Shown one piece after another: positions 17,668-25,924 of a stretch of 64,000 bases of DNA. The notes beneath the pieces are model-generated. The model ran no database searches. It worked only from the letters and a program-made list of their open reading frames with translations, and had not been told where the DNA came from. Each line of letters begins with the position of its first letter. Position 1 is the stretch's first letter. The DNA comes from Rhizobium sp. AC27/96 (GTDB lineage: Bacteria > Pseudomonadota > Alphaproteobacteria > Rhizobiales > Rhizobiaceae): contig NZ_LXKN01000032.1 in assembly GCF_001692325.1 (NCBI RefSeq), positions 248,001 through 312,000 of the forward strand, written 5' to 3'. The position numbers and the translations under genes are program-made.

Positions 17668-18300
17668 CTATTCGCGTTTGAGACTTTCGAGATAGGCGCA
17701 AAACATATCCGCCATCGCATCCGCATAGGCGTCGATCTCGGCCGGAGTTCGCGGCGTCTCCGAGAATTGCTTTCCGACCGTTGCAAGCGTCGTCGTGATC
17801 AAATCCGCCGCCAGAGCACGGGCCTCCTCGGAGACGTCAGGCAATGCCTCCTGCATGAAGCGCAGGACAGTAACGTCACCCGATGCTCTCGCCTCATGAG
17901 CCTCCGGCGCATCGCGGTAGAGTGGAGCGGTGTCACTCAACGCGACCCGAATCGCCGCCTCGTCGCATTCGGAACGGATGAAGGAATGAACGAGTGCACG
18001 CAGCCGGTCGAGCGGCGGCCTCCCCTTATCCTCAAGGATATCGCGCAGCAAATCGGTCGTCTGTCGCCATTCATCGCTCTGGAGCCGGAAGAGGATTGCC
18101 GACTTGTTGGGGAAATATTGATAGACCGAGCCGACGCTGACACCGGCCTTCTCCGCTACACGCGCCGTGGTGAAACGTTGCGCCCCCTCCTTCGCCAAAA
18201 CCTGAGCCGCCGCCTGCAAAATCGTGGCAACGAGCTCCGTCGAGCGAGCCTGCTTCGGCAGCTTTCGAGAGGAAATCTGGGCTCTTGGTCGATCGGTCAT
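17668..18300 (-). CDS. TetR-family transcriptional regulator
   Basis: Ligand-responsive repressor, 210 residues. The N-terminal helix-turn-helix is typical (ILQAAAQVLAKEGAQRFTTARVAEKAGVSVGSVYQYF, split here as residues about 28-64, with the YQYFPNKSAI start of helix 4). The C-terminal ligand-binding domain is helical and unassigned. I chose the ATG at 18300; a TTG five codons upstream (18315) is the alternative. TGAC-GAATTA-GTC, an imperfect palindrome about 20-35 bases upstream of the start, could be its operator. The downstream MFS exporter is the likely target, as in many TetR-exporter pairs. Confidence 0.88.
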   Translation of the reverse strand: MTDRPRAQISSRKLPKQARSTELVATILQAAAQVLAKEGAQRFTTARVAEKAGVSVGSVYQYFPNKSAILFRLQSDEWRQTTDLLRDILEDKGRPPLDRLRALVHSFIRSECDEAAIRVALSDTAPLYRDAPEAHEARASGDVTVLRFMQEALPDVSEEARALAADLITTTLATVGKQFSETPRTPAEIDAYADAMADMFCAYLESLKRE

Positions 18301-18553
18301 GTCGATAACGGACAATAGGAATGATAAAACTGACGAATTAGTCGCATTTCAAGCGCAACGCAAGCATGCAGCTAGGCGCGAAGCGACGAGGAGGCCGATC
18401 ATTACGGCTGAGAGCAACTATCCTGCCTGTCAATCATCCAGGAAGGCCCCGAGTTGTCGGGATCGAAATCATAGGAGAGTTGAAAGCAGTGACAGCAGCT
18501 TCGATCCCCGGCCACGCCGGAGACGCGTGTCAGCTGCCGCTTGATTCGGCTGG

Positions 18554-19414
18554 CTATGCGGCGACGGCCGCTTCGACTATGGCCGCCTTGACCTTGTCGT
18601 AACTCTTCCGAAATTGGGGGGCCGCAACAATGGAACCTGCAGGGTGGCTTGCGTAAGTCGCGAAACTCAACTCTATGAATTTCTCCAGCGATATCAGCCG
18701 ATATTCACCCGCTACCTTGAAAAGGTAGGAACCATTGACGCCCAGAGCTTCGCCGATTTCAGGGTAAATCGGATAACAGGGGCCGTTCACAAGGTTGTCG
18801 GGCGGCAGCACCCGACCCTCCCGGGTTTCGACGCCGAGATGTTGCATGAACATGCGCGCTAAATCGTAGAGGCATTGGACTTTGGGATGGTTCAGGGAAT
18901 ACATGAAGGATTCAGTGCGCGACCATCTCCGAAAAGCCGAGGAGATATCCAGGCCAACCTCGGAAAAATCTCTCAGTAAACGCGAGCGGCTCGCCTCCCA
19001 TCTATCGAAGAAACCACATTTCTCGAAAACGTCTCTACGAAACAGCTTGCGCGTTGCTTCGATGGAAAGTCCGATGTGATAGGCAGCCAATACGATCGTG
19101 GAGTGGTACACACTCATCGGACCATCGACCTCGGCGCCTGAATGAGCGTAGCAGAGATCAGGGTGATAGGCGTCAAAACTGATGGACGGAAGAAGAGTCA
19201 GGTTTTGCGCGAGCGAGAAGTCGAAATCCAGGCGTTGGAAGTATGGATGTATGATCATCCTGGAGTAGGTCGGCACCGCTTCCACGAACTTGTCGACATT
19301 GTGCATGAATAGGTGATTGTCGACGGCATCGATCGTAATGTCGGGATTAAGCAGCTGCATCGAATTGCCGACACCGTATGTTTGGCAATTGTATAGGAGG
19401 AGCCATTTCTCCAT
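18554..19414 (-). CDS. WcbI-like polysaccharide biosynthesis putative acetyltransferase
   Basis: 286 residues. The N-terminus (LLLYNCQTYGVGNSMQLLNP) fits the WcbI family, where an N-C-Q motif starts a CoA-binding SGNH-like fold (WcbI in Burkholderia acts in capsule synthesis). A second conserved-looking region is HPYFQRLDF followed by SFDAYHPDLCY. No signal peptide. Base composition is visibly lower in GC than the flanking genes, which suggests acquisition by transfer. It stands alone with more than 250 bases of non-coding DNA on the promoter-distal side. The family call rests on the N-terminal motif and overall length; a hypothetical protein is the fallback. Confidence 0.6.
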   Translation of the reverse strand: MEKWLLLYNCQTYGVGNSMQLLNPDITIDAVDNHLFMHNVDKFVEAVPTYSRMIIHPYFQRLDFDFSLAQNLTLLPSISFDAYHPDLCYAHSGAEVDGPMSVYHSTIVLAAYHIGLSIEATRKLFRRDVFEKCGFFDRWEASRSRLLRDFSEVGLDISSAFRRWSRTESFMYSLNHPKVQCLYDLARMFMQHLGVETREGRVLPPDNLVNGPCYPIYPEIGEALGVNGSYLFKVAGEYRLISLEKFIELSFATYASHPAGSIVAAPQFRKSYDKVKAAIVEAAVAA

Positions 19415-19560
19415 TTTTCATTCCCGCCGGTTTGATCACGTGCGTTGGGTGCCTTGATAGGAAGGAGTGCCTTGTCGCGGCAATCCATATGGCGACAAGG
19501 CTACCCGATTAGCGCCTATTGGCCGTGTGCCCCCAAGTTGCGGTGAAACGCCTAAACACA

Positions 19561-19785
19561 TCATACCGTTCCGTCTGCAAGGCCTTCCCTCGACCAATTC
19601 TCGATGCCGCAAATGAAAATGGCCCGTCCGCGCACATCGAGCATGAGAGCGACGTCATAGTTTTTCGGCCGGCCGGCGTGGCATGAGAAGATGATGGTTC
19701 TATTCTCACTCTGACCACCTACATCACTCTCAGCGAAGCCTGCTTGCGCTGCCATCTGATCCTGCGCGCTAGATGTATACCCCAT
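19561..19785 (-). CDS. Possible small ORF, 74 aa
   Basis: Unrecognised and uncertain. An ATG at 19785 is preceded at some distance by GGAAAGAG. The product would be soluble, with a segment resembling a folded beta unit (NYDVALMLDVRGRAIFICGI). It lies in a 560-base stretch of lower GC between the WcbI-like gene and the O-methyltransferase. The rest of that stretch holds nothing I can support. It could be a remnant of a longer gene. Confidence 0.25.
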   Translation of the reverse strand: MGYTSSAQDQMAAQAGFAESDVGGQSENRTIIFSCHAGRPKNYDVALMLDVRGRAIFICGIENWSREGLADGTV

Positions 19786-19978
19786 TCGAAATGCGAACTC
19801 TTTCCTCAAAATCCGGAGGGACGAGCGTCGTACGGCAGCTCACTGCACCTGATTTTTCCATATATTTCAAAGGAATGACGGACCTCCCGTGGCGCTCCCC
19901 GGCAACGCGAATAGAAAACGCGATGGTTTATTCGTATTTTTCCTCCGAACCAAAAGCCTTTTGAAAATGGAGATATTC

Positions 19979-20656
19979 ATGACCACCCTGACGACTGCGC
20001 CGCTTGCATCATTGCTCGATCGCCTGTTCGAGGAAGCCGACGCAGCATCACCCGCAACAACGCCTTCGGCTGCCGCCTACTGGACCGGGCTTTCCTCCGA
20101 GGAGCGCGCGCGCCTTGTGCGGAGCAAGACCGACTACCTCGATTTCTACGCCCACATGAAGGATATTCCGCTCGCCATTTCGCGGGAGACCGGCGCATTG
20201 CTCTACATGCTGGCGCGCAGCACCCGAGCCCGGACGATCGTCGAATTCGGAACCTCTTTCGGCATCTCGACCCTCTACCTCGCGGCCGCGCTGCGGGATA
20301 ATGGCGACGGCCGCTTGATCACCACTGAGTTCGAGCCCTCCAAGGTAGTGCGGGCACGCAACAATCTGACGGCCGGCGGCCTCATCGATCTGGTGGAAAT
20401 CCGCGAAGGGGACGCACTGCGAACGCTGAGCACCGACCTTCCCGAGGCCATAGACCTGCTGCTGCTCGATGGCGCCAAGGCACTTTATCCGGAAGTCTTG
20501 AGCCTGGTGGAAAGCCGTCTCAGGCCGGGTGCGCTGATCATTGCTGATAATGCAGACTTCTGCCCGGAATATCTCGCACGGGTGCGCTCGCCCGAGAACG
20601 GCTACACTTCGACACCTTTCGCCGAGGACATCGAACTGTCCATGTGGCTCGGCTAA
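19979..20656 (+). CDS. O-methyltransferase, SAM-dependent
   Basis: 225 residues, methyltransferase family 3/class I fold. The SAM-binding start is TIVEFGTSFGISTLYLAAAL (glycine-rich loop EFGTSFG, about residue 85). The acidic residue after strand 2 is in TTEFEPSK, and the metal/substrate region is IDLLLLDGAKALYPEVL followed by LIIADNAD. Length fits small catechol-type O-methyltransferases. The ATG at 19979 has GGAG six bases upstream, so the longer frame from 19889 is rejected. It is isolated, with a divergent upstream region and a convergent ParB-like gene downstream. The substrate is unknown. Confidence 0.85.
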   Translation: MTTLTTAPLASLLDRLFEEADAASPATTPSAAAYWTGLSSEERARLVRSKTDYLDFYAHMKDIPLAISRETGALLYMLARSTRARTIVEFGTSFGISTLYLAAALRDNGDGRLITTEFEPSKVVRARNNLTAGGLIDLVEIREGDALRTLSTDLPEAIDLLLLDGAKALYPEVLSLVESRLRPGALIIADNADFCPEYLARVRSPENGYTSTPFAEDIELSMWLG

Positions 20657-20735
20657 CCGAGCGTCAGCCTGTCGGGATTTACGAGATCGCCAAATTGCCT
20701 CCGCGTTCTGGCCAGAACGCGGAGCAGACAAAAGA

Positions 20736-21365
20736 TTATTCGGGCACCATGCCGCACCAGCCGGGCAGGTAATCGGCATCCTTGCTTTTGGCAAGCTTGA
20801 GCGCTTTTGTCAGCGATGCATCGAAATCCCGTTCGAGATCTTTCGGCTTCACACGGCGGCGCAAGAAATCCGCCCAGAGAAATTCGCTGAACGGCGTCGT
20901 ATCCTTGGCATAGCCGCCCACGTGCCGCAATTCGCCGGCCAGAGAACGATAGGGATCGTCGACCAACCCTTTGATGCTTTTCGGAATGTCCTCATAGCCA
21001 CGCCGTTTTCCTTCCGCGTCGAAGGGATGCATCCAGTCGTGGCAATCCATCACGAACCAGAAGGAATCACGATCAAGCCGGGAGAGATCCGCGACGGTCG
21101 TCACCAGCACATCCTTCACACCCTCCTCAAGGAGCGCGAGAGAAAGGTGGTGGTGATCGATGACATAATACCGGCCGCGTGGACCGCGCACGGCGGGTAT
21201 CATGTGATTTCCAAGGAATTCACCGGCCTTGTTGCCGTCCGCCTCGGCCTTGGTGCGCCAGGCCTTTCGCTTGGCTCTGACCTCTCGCATGCCGACAGTG
21301 ATCTGCGTGGGTCTCAGTTCATCGATCGGAACGGGATGCAGGATCGGTTCGCGCACCGCAATCAT
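20736..21365 (-). CDS. ParB-like nuclease-domain protein (ParBc_2 type)
   Basis: 209 residues, resembling the putative ParB-like family that has a single compact domain. The N-terminal segment (HPVPIDELRPTQITVGMREV) matches the ParB box I region, and the box II-like core is YYVIDHHHLSLALLEEG. The C-terminal part is specific to this group (FVMDCHDWMHPFD, WADFLRRR). There is no helix-turn-helix domain as in true partition ParB, so a role in plasmid or chromosome segregation is unlikely. No parA lies next to it; the ParA-type gene at 39.8 kb is far away. Molecular function is not established for the family. Confidence 0.8.
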   Translation of the reverse strand: MIAVREPILHPVPIDELRPTQITVGMREVRAKRKAWRTKAEADGNKAGEFLGNHMIPAVRGPRGRYYVIDHHHLSLALLEEGVKDVLVTTVADLSRLDRDSFWFVMDCHDWMHPFDAEGKRRGYEDIPKSIKGLVDDPYRSLAGELRHVGGYAKDTTPFSEFLWADFLRRRVKPKDLERDFDASLTKALKLAKSKDADYLPGWCGMVPE

Positions 21366-21938
21366 CTGGAAATTCTCCGCACGGGAAATCTACCGGAAGA
21401 CTAGCATAGCGCCTGAACGCGGCAAGGCCGCCAGCGGACATCATTTAGTGATGATAGATATATGCCTGACCTTCGCGCTCAGGCGGCGGTCTTGTGAATG
21501 ATCTTGAACTGCGAGCGCCGGTAAAAAGCCAGCATTTCCCGCTCGAAACCTTCCATGGCAAGCACGATCCATGGCTCGTATTGGCACTTGCGCGTGCGCC
21601 CCATACATCGACGTTCAATGTCGGCGAAACCGCCCAGCGCCCAATCTACCAACACCATCCCGTCACTCTCACCCGAAAGACCCGACCCCAAGCCCTTGCA
21701 TGTCAGCCCGCACCGAACCTCGGTCCTATTAGACGGCTGAGCCAGCGATAAATAGGTAACTCCTAAACGAAGAAAAGGTGAACAAACGTTGTATTAAGGC
21801 CTGTAATATCCGCTCGGTTGGTGTCGCCCTGTGTCCTGGCGGACACAATCTGCGGGTTCTACGGCTAGCTTAAAGGTCAGTGATGACGGGTAGACGTCAT
21901 GCGCGGGCGAACACACGCCTCCCGCATGTCGATCAGGC
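21366..21938. other. Intergenic stretch with an unsupported small ORF
   Basis: 573 bases between the ParB-like gene and the PAP2 gene. A minus-strand frame (21479-21691, 70 codons) ends in a plausible-looking basic segment (REMLAFYRRSQFKIIHKTAA) but has no clear ribosome binding site, so I do not call it a gene. A hairpin occurs at 21830-21847. The rest is featureless, with lower GC around 21740-21800. Confidence 0.4.
21830..21847 (-). terminator. Hairpin downstream of the PAP2 gene
   Basis: A perfect 7-bp stem (TGTGTCC / GGACACA) with a TGGC loop lies 90 bases past the PAP2 stop on the minus strand. There is no T-run, so this is a weak terminator candidate. Confidence 0.3.
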
Positions 21939-22706
21939 TCACCTCACCACCAGGCGCGTGAAGAAGCGATCGATCGCTCTCGCATTGGCATCCACCCACC
22001 GCCAGATCCAGGTCATGGCAAACATTGTCAGCAGCCAGCCAAGCATCACATCCGACAGGAAGTGGGCGCCGAAAATGACGCGGTTGAACGCAACGAACAG
22101 AAGGCAGGGCGTCAGTATCGCCGCGGCGATCCACCTTTGTTTGGCGGGCACGAAAACAAGCAGCGAAAGAGCAGCCGCAGCGGCAGCGGCCTCACCCGAA
22201 GGGAAGGAGCAATTGCGTGTGCATGCAGCGGAAAACTGCCATACCGGCGTGAAGTCCGCCGTGCCGCCGAATTCCACAAGCTCGCGAGGGCGAACCCGCC
22301 CGATGATCATTTTCAATATCTGCACGATGACCAGCGGCCCGGCGGCAAAGCTCAGCAGCACGAACAGGGGTTTGTGCGGAGGGCAAATGCGAAGTCGCCC
22401 CGGCAGGAAGGCACGCAGCGCGATGAGCAGCGCCATGCCGGGAAGGAGATAGATCTGGCTCTGGCGGCTTATGTCCCTTACTGCCTTCAGAAAGGGGTTC
22501 TCCATCAGCCAGAACACCCGCCCATGGGCAAACAGGCGTGTCACCGCGAGATCGAGCATGGGGAAGACCACGAAGATGAAGCTGGTCCACACGATCAACA
22601 TGCCAATGACGGCGAGACCTCCATCGGTATTTGCGTATGGCTCAGACTGACGCAGGCGCGACCCACTGGAGGTAGAACTCCAAGGATGCAATGCAAATTT
22701 CCACAT
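21939..22706 (-). CDS. PAP2-family lipid phosphatase (LpxE/LpxF-like)
   Basis: Inner-membrane phosphatase of 255 residues with about six hydrophobic segments, likely acting on a lipid phosphate (lipid A, phosphatidylglycerophosphate or undecaprenyl pyrophosphate) on the periplasmic side. Motif 1 is KMIIGRVRP (132-140), motif 2 is CSFPSGE (169-172) and motif 3 is NRVIFGAHFLSD (Arg209, His215, Asp219). Motif 2 has Glu where the usual PSGH has the general-acid His. The ATG at 22706 has GGGAG six bases upstream; the frame extends to 22892 without support. It is divergent from a response regulator/kinase operon, and a VirK-like gene follows that operon, which suggests an envelope-modification block. 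Confidence 0.82.
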   Translation of the reverse strand: MWKFALHPWSSTSSGSRLRQSEPYANTDGGLAVIGMLIVWTSFIFVVFPMLDLAVTRLFAHGRVFWLMENPFLKAVRDISRQSQIYLLPGMALLIALRAFLPGRLRICPPHKPLFVLLSFAAGPLVIVQILKMIIGRVRPRELVEFGGTADFTPVWQFSAACTRNCSFPSGEAAAAAAALSLLVFVPAKQRWIAAAILTPCLLFVAFNRVIFGAHFLSDVMLGWLLTMFAMTWIWRWVDANARAIDRFFTRLVVR

Positions 22707-22903
22707 GCCGTATCTCCCGAGGCTGGAATGGCGGCAAGGTGAAACCCGATTGTCAAGAAATGGCGAAGATCGGATCAAGGCCGTGTTCAGAATCGGCCTC
22801 TGGACCGTCGGAAAGCTGTTTGGAAATTGCGGAAGTCGGTTTTGTTCGCGATAGTGCGAATTCAGCGGCAAAGCCGAAAACAAAAGAAACACAGGGCGCT
22901 AAG

Positions 22904-23596
22904 GTGGACAACAGTCTCGTTCTCATCGTGGAGGATGAACCGGCAATCGCGCAGATACTGGAAGGCTATCTGAAGCGGGATGGCTTTCGAACCGTGCGTG
23001 CCGCCGATGGCGAAACCGCGCTTCAGCATCATGCTCTCCTGAAACCGGATATCGTGCTCCTCGACGTGCGCCTGCCGAAGCTGGATGGCTTCGGGGTGCT
23101 CGGCCGATTGCGCCAGGCCGGCTCGACACCGGTCATCATGGTCACCGCCATTGCCGATGACATCGACCGGCTGAGCGGCCTGAGGCTCGGTGCCGATGAC
23201 TATGTCGTCAAACCCTTCAACCCGCAGGAAGTCGTCGCCCGTGTCAGGGCGGTTCTGCGTCGGACACAGGGAAACCGTGCCGAGACAGTTCGCCGCTTCG
23301 GCGACATGGAAGTGGATTTCAGCAGCTACACCGTTTTCGTCAACAGGGACGGGTCCCGCATCCCGCTATCCCTGACACTCAGCGAATTCCGGATTCTTGC
23401 CTATATGATCCGGCATCCGACCCAGGCTTTCGCCCGAGCCGATATTCTCGATGCCTGCCTGCCGGAAAGCGATGCCCTGGTGCGCACCGTCGATACGCAT
23501 ATCTCCAATCTCAGGCGCAAGTTCGAGGATATGGGGCAGCAGGGCTTTTTCCCTGCCGTGCGCGGCATTGGCTATCGTTTTTCGGATCCGAGATGA
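22904..23596 (+). CDS. Response regulator, OmpR/BaeR-like
   Basis: 230 residues with a GTG start at 22904 preceded by AGGG at eight bases. Starting here places the receiver (LVLIVEDEPAIAQ) at the N-terminus as usual; the frame is open 71 codons further upstream but into the divergent promoter region. Phosphoacceptor Asp54 (IVLLDVRLPKLDG), switch Thr (MVTAIADD) and Lys (YVVKPFNPQE) are present. The C-terminal winged helix ends AVRGIGYRFSDPR. It is coupled to its kinase through ATGA. Together with the neighbouring PAP2 and VirK-like genes it probably controls cell-envelope functions; that is inference from context. Confidence 0.92.
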   Translation: MDNSLVLIVEDEPAIAQILEGYLKRDGFRTVRAADGETALQHHALLKPDIVLLDVRLPKLDGFGVLGRLRQAGSTPVIMVTAIADDIDRLSGLRLGADDYVVKPFNPQEVVARVRAVLRRTQGNRAETVRRFGDMEVDFSSYTVFVNRDGSRIPLSLTLSEFRILAYMIRHPTQAFARADILDACLPESDALVRTVDTHISNLRRKFEDMGQQGFFPAVRGIGYRFSDPR

Positions 23597-24765
23597 AGAA
23601 ACAGAGATTTCCCTGTCTGCCGCTTGCCACCCTCACTGCCATCGTCACAGCCATCATGCTGCTTCTGAGCGTTGGCCTGACATATTTGGGGGTCAACTGG
23701 TATGCCAACTATCTGGAAAAGACGATCACCGACGGTCTGCCGCCCCGGGCCGCGGCCGCCTACAAGATGCTGGGCGAGAACAAGGTTCCTGACGGCGATT
23801 CCCTCAAGATCCTGTTCGATCATCTCAATACACTGGCTGAGCCGACGGATTTCAAGGTTCTGATGTCGGTCCTGATCTGCGGTTTGCTTTCGGCCCTATT
23901 CTGCGCGCTGATCGGCATATATCTGGCGCGTCGGCTCGTGCGTCCCCTTGCCGACCTCACCTCTGCCGCCGAGGGCCTCAAATCCGGTGACTTCTCGGTC
24001 CGCGTGGCCGCATCTCATCACAGCACACGCGAGGTTTCGAGCCTTGTCGAGACCTTCAATGCGCTTGCGACAGGCCTTGAGACCATGGAAAAGAGGTTGC
24101 GCTTCAACAACATGGCGGTTGCCCACGAGCTGCGGACGCCACTGACGATCCTGCAGGGATCGTTGCAGAGCATGATTGACGGTATCTTTCCGATGGACCG
24201 CAAGATCATATCCGATCTCCTTCTTCAGGTCGAAGGCCTGGGTCGGATCGTCGAGGATCTGCGCACCCTGTCGCTGGCCATCGGCCAGAAGCTCGTCATG
24301 GAGCGCCAGCGGATCGACGTATCTCAGCTCGTCGAGGGTGTCCTTGCTTCCGCCAAGCCGATGCTGGATGCGAGCAGGCTTCAGGTGGAGACCGACCTGC
24401 AACCTGCCTGGACATCGGCGGATTCTCCGCGGATACGCCAGGCCGTTCTGGCGCTGCTTGAAAATGCCTGCCGTTACGCTGCAGACGGCGGGTGGCTGCG
24501 ATGTGAGACAAGGCAATTGCCCGACGAAAGCATCGTCATCCGCATTCTCGATCGTGGTCCCGGATTTCCGGAGGGCATGGATGCCGTCGCCGTCAACACG
24601 TTCTGGCGCGGCGACCCCTCCCGCTCCCGTGCGACAGGCGGCACCGGGCTGGGTCTCTCCGTGGTGCAGGCGATCGTCGTTGCCCATGGCGGGCGCCTCG
24701 AATTCGCCAACCGGCCGGAAGGCGGAGCGATGGTCACGATCCATCTGACGAAGAAGAGCGCCTAG
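23593..24765 (+). CDS. Sensor histidine kinase, BaeS-like
   Basis: 390 residues. TM1 (about 10-33), a short periplasmic loop of about 55 residues, TM2 (about 89-112), HAMP, an H-box (MAVAHELRTPL, His178), an N-box (LLENACRYAAD), G1 (ILDRGPGFP) and G2 (GGTGLGLSVV) are all intact. The small periplasmic part is typical of kinases that sense cell-envelope stress or membrane state instead of a soluble nutrient. The gene overlaps the regulator by four bases. It ends 38 bases before the convergent VirK-like gene. Confidence 0.92.
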   Translation: MKKQRFPCLPLATLTAIVTAIMLLLSVGLTYLGVNWYANYLEKTITDGLPPRAAAAYKMLGENKVPDGDSLKILFDHLNTLAEPTDFKVLMSVLICGLLSALFCALIGIYLARRLVRPLADLTSAAEGLKSGDFSVRVAASHHSTREVSSLVETFNALATGLETMEKRLRFNNMAVAHELRTPLTILQGSLQSMIDGIFPMDRKIISDLLLQVEGLGRIVEDLRTLSLAIGQKLVMERQRIDVSQLVEGVLASAKPMLDASRLQVETDLQPAWTSADSPRIRQAVLALLENACRYAADGGWLRCETRQLPDESIVIRILDRGPGFPEGMDAVAVNTFWRGDPSRSRATGGTGLGLSVVQAIVVAHGGRLEFANRPEGGAMVTIHLTKKSA

Positions 24766-24803
24766 CGCTCATCCAGCCTTTGATGCCGAGGCCCGCTCAT
24801 CCC

Positions 24804-25754
24804 CTAATGGAAGAGTTCGCCGATATTGTAGAACCACAACTTGCTACGGCTGCGTTTATCGGCTCCGTAGATTTTGGAATGCGGAACAGTAAAGCCGTAA
24901 GTGCCTTCCGGTTGACCGGAGCGTTCTGCCCAGAAGGCATCGACATTCGACACCATCATGGAGCGCCGGCTTCCACGGCGATAGTGGATCGGATGCCTGT
25001 CCTGCGAGACGGCGAGGAAGTGTGGCGCACCGCCCTCGATGGTCAGCCCCTGCAGCACGATCAGCATCGCCTCTTTCGGACGCAGGCCTGACAGATCGCG
25101 TGTCACCTCGACAATCTGCTGCTTCGCATTGCGCGGACCCTGCATGCTGCCGACGACGAATGTGTAGCGACCTTCCGTGCCCTCCCGGAGAAACATGAAC
25201 CGCGCCGTACAAAGAACGGCCTGGTCCCGCAGGCGCAGCAGCTTGATAGCAAATGCACCCTCATGACGCCCGCCGCTGCGGTCAGCAAGCGCAATGAAAC
25301 ATGCATATGTTTCGCTGCGGCCGGGGACCGTACCCATCTCCAGCCATTCGCCACGCCAAAGGCTTATCATGCTCTCGCGCGACAGGATCCGTTCGGCAAT
25401 CCAGAAATGGTCCATCAGAAGCGTAAGCCGTTTCGAACTGCCCATGCCGAAGACAAGAAACTTCGACAATGGCTTCTGCAGCAATTCATCATGCGGAGGA
25501 GGAAATCCCCGCGCGGCTGTAAACGCCGCGATGAAGCGCCACCATCGAATGGTCAGGAGCGGATTGGCGGCAAAGCGAAGCCAAAGCAGAAGCGCACGCT
25601 TCCAACGCACCCGCAGGCCGAACGTCAATAGTCTCCACAACAGGAAATATCGGGATTGCTGCGGCTCACCGATAATTGGCGGCGCCGTGCCGCGAAGCGG
25701 AATGCTGGAGATTGCGCCTTCTGGCGCGACAGCGATCGACGTGTTCTGATTCAT
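24804..25754 (-). CDS. VirK/YbjX family protein (DUF535)
   Basis: 316 residues matching the VirK/YbjX (DUF535) family. Characteristic parts are the helical N-terminal half, RLTLLMDHFWIAERILS in the middle, and the C-terminal catalytic-like region (HFLAVSQDRHPIHYRRGSRR, then SNVDAFWAE). In Salmonella, YbjX and VirK are PhoP-regulated and linked to polymyxin and host-peptide resistance (known for those homologues). No signal peptide is seen. The ATG at 25754 is preferred over a TTG at 25769. It converges with the two-component operon. The proximity of a PAP2 phosphatase and a BaeS-like kinase strengthens an envelope role. Confidence 0.85.
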   Translation of the reverse strand: MNQNTSIAVAPEGAISSIPLRGTAPPIIGEPQQSRYFLLWRLLTFGLRVRWKRALLLWLRFAANPLLTIRWWRFIAAFTAARGFPPPHDELLQKPLSKFLVFGMGSSKRLTLLMDHFWIAERILSRESMISLWRGEWLEMGTVPGRSETYACFIALADRSGGRHEGAFAIKLLRLRDQAVLCTARFMFLREGTEGRYTFVVGSMQGPRNAKQQIVEVTRDLSGLRPKEAMLIVLQGLTIEGGAPHFLAVSQDRHPIHYRRGSRRSMMVSNVDAFWAERSGQPEGTYGFTVPHSKIYGADKRSRSKLWFYNIGELFH

Positions 25755-25924
25755 GCAAAAGCCCGGCAACTATGGTTGTGCCGAACCGTCTGCACGGGAA
25801 TTGTCAAGGGAGTGTCAGGACAACGTCAGCCTATCATGAGCAGTGCCGGAAGCGGGAAGCGGCAGCTTACAAAGAGGTGCGCAGATAAGATCCGCCGATG
25901 ACGGGGCTATGAGCTGGTCCGCTG

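Noticed and set aside
20736..21365. ParB-like gene as part of a plasmid partition (repABC) locus
   Set aside because: No ParA neighbour, no RepC, no helix-turn-helix domain and no parS-like palindromes nearby; it belongs to the single-domain ParB-like family.
21479..21691. Minus-strand frame of 70 codons
   Set aside because: The C-terminal part looks protein-like, but there is no ribosome binding site or upstream signal, and an overlapping plus-strand frame is equally long.
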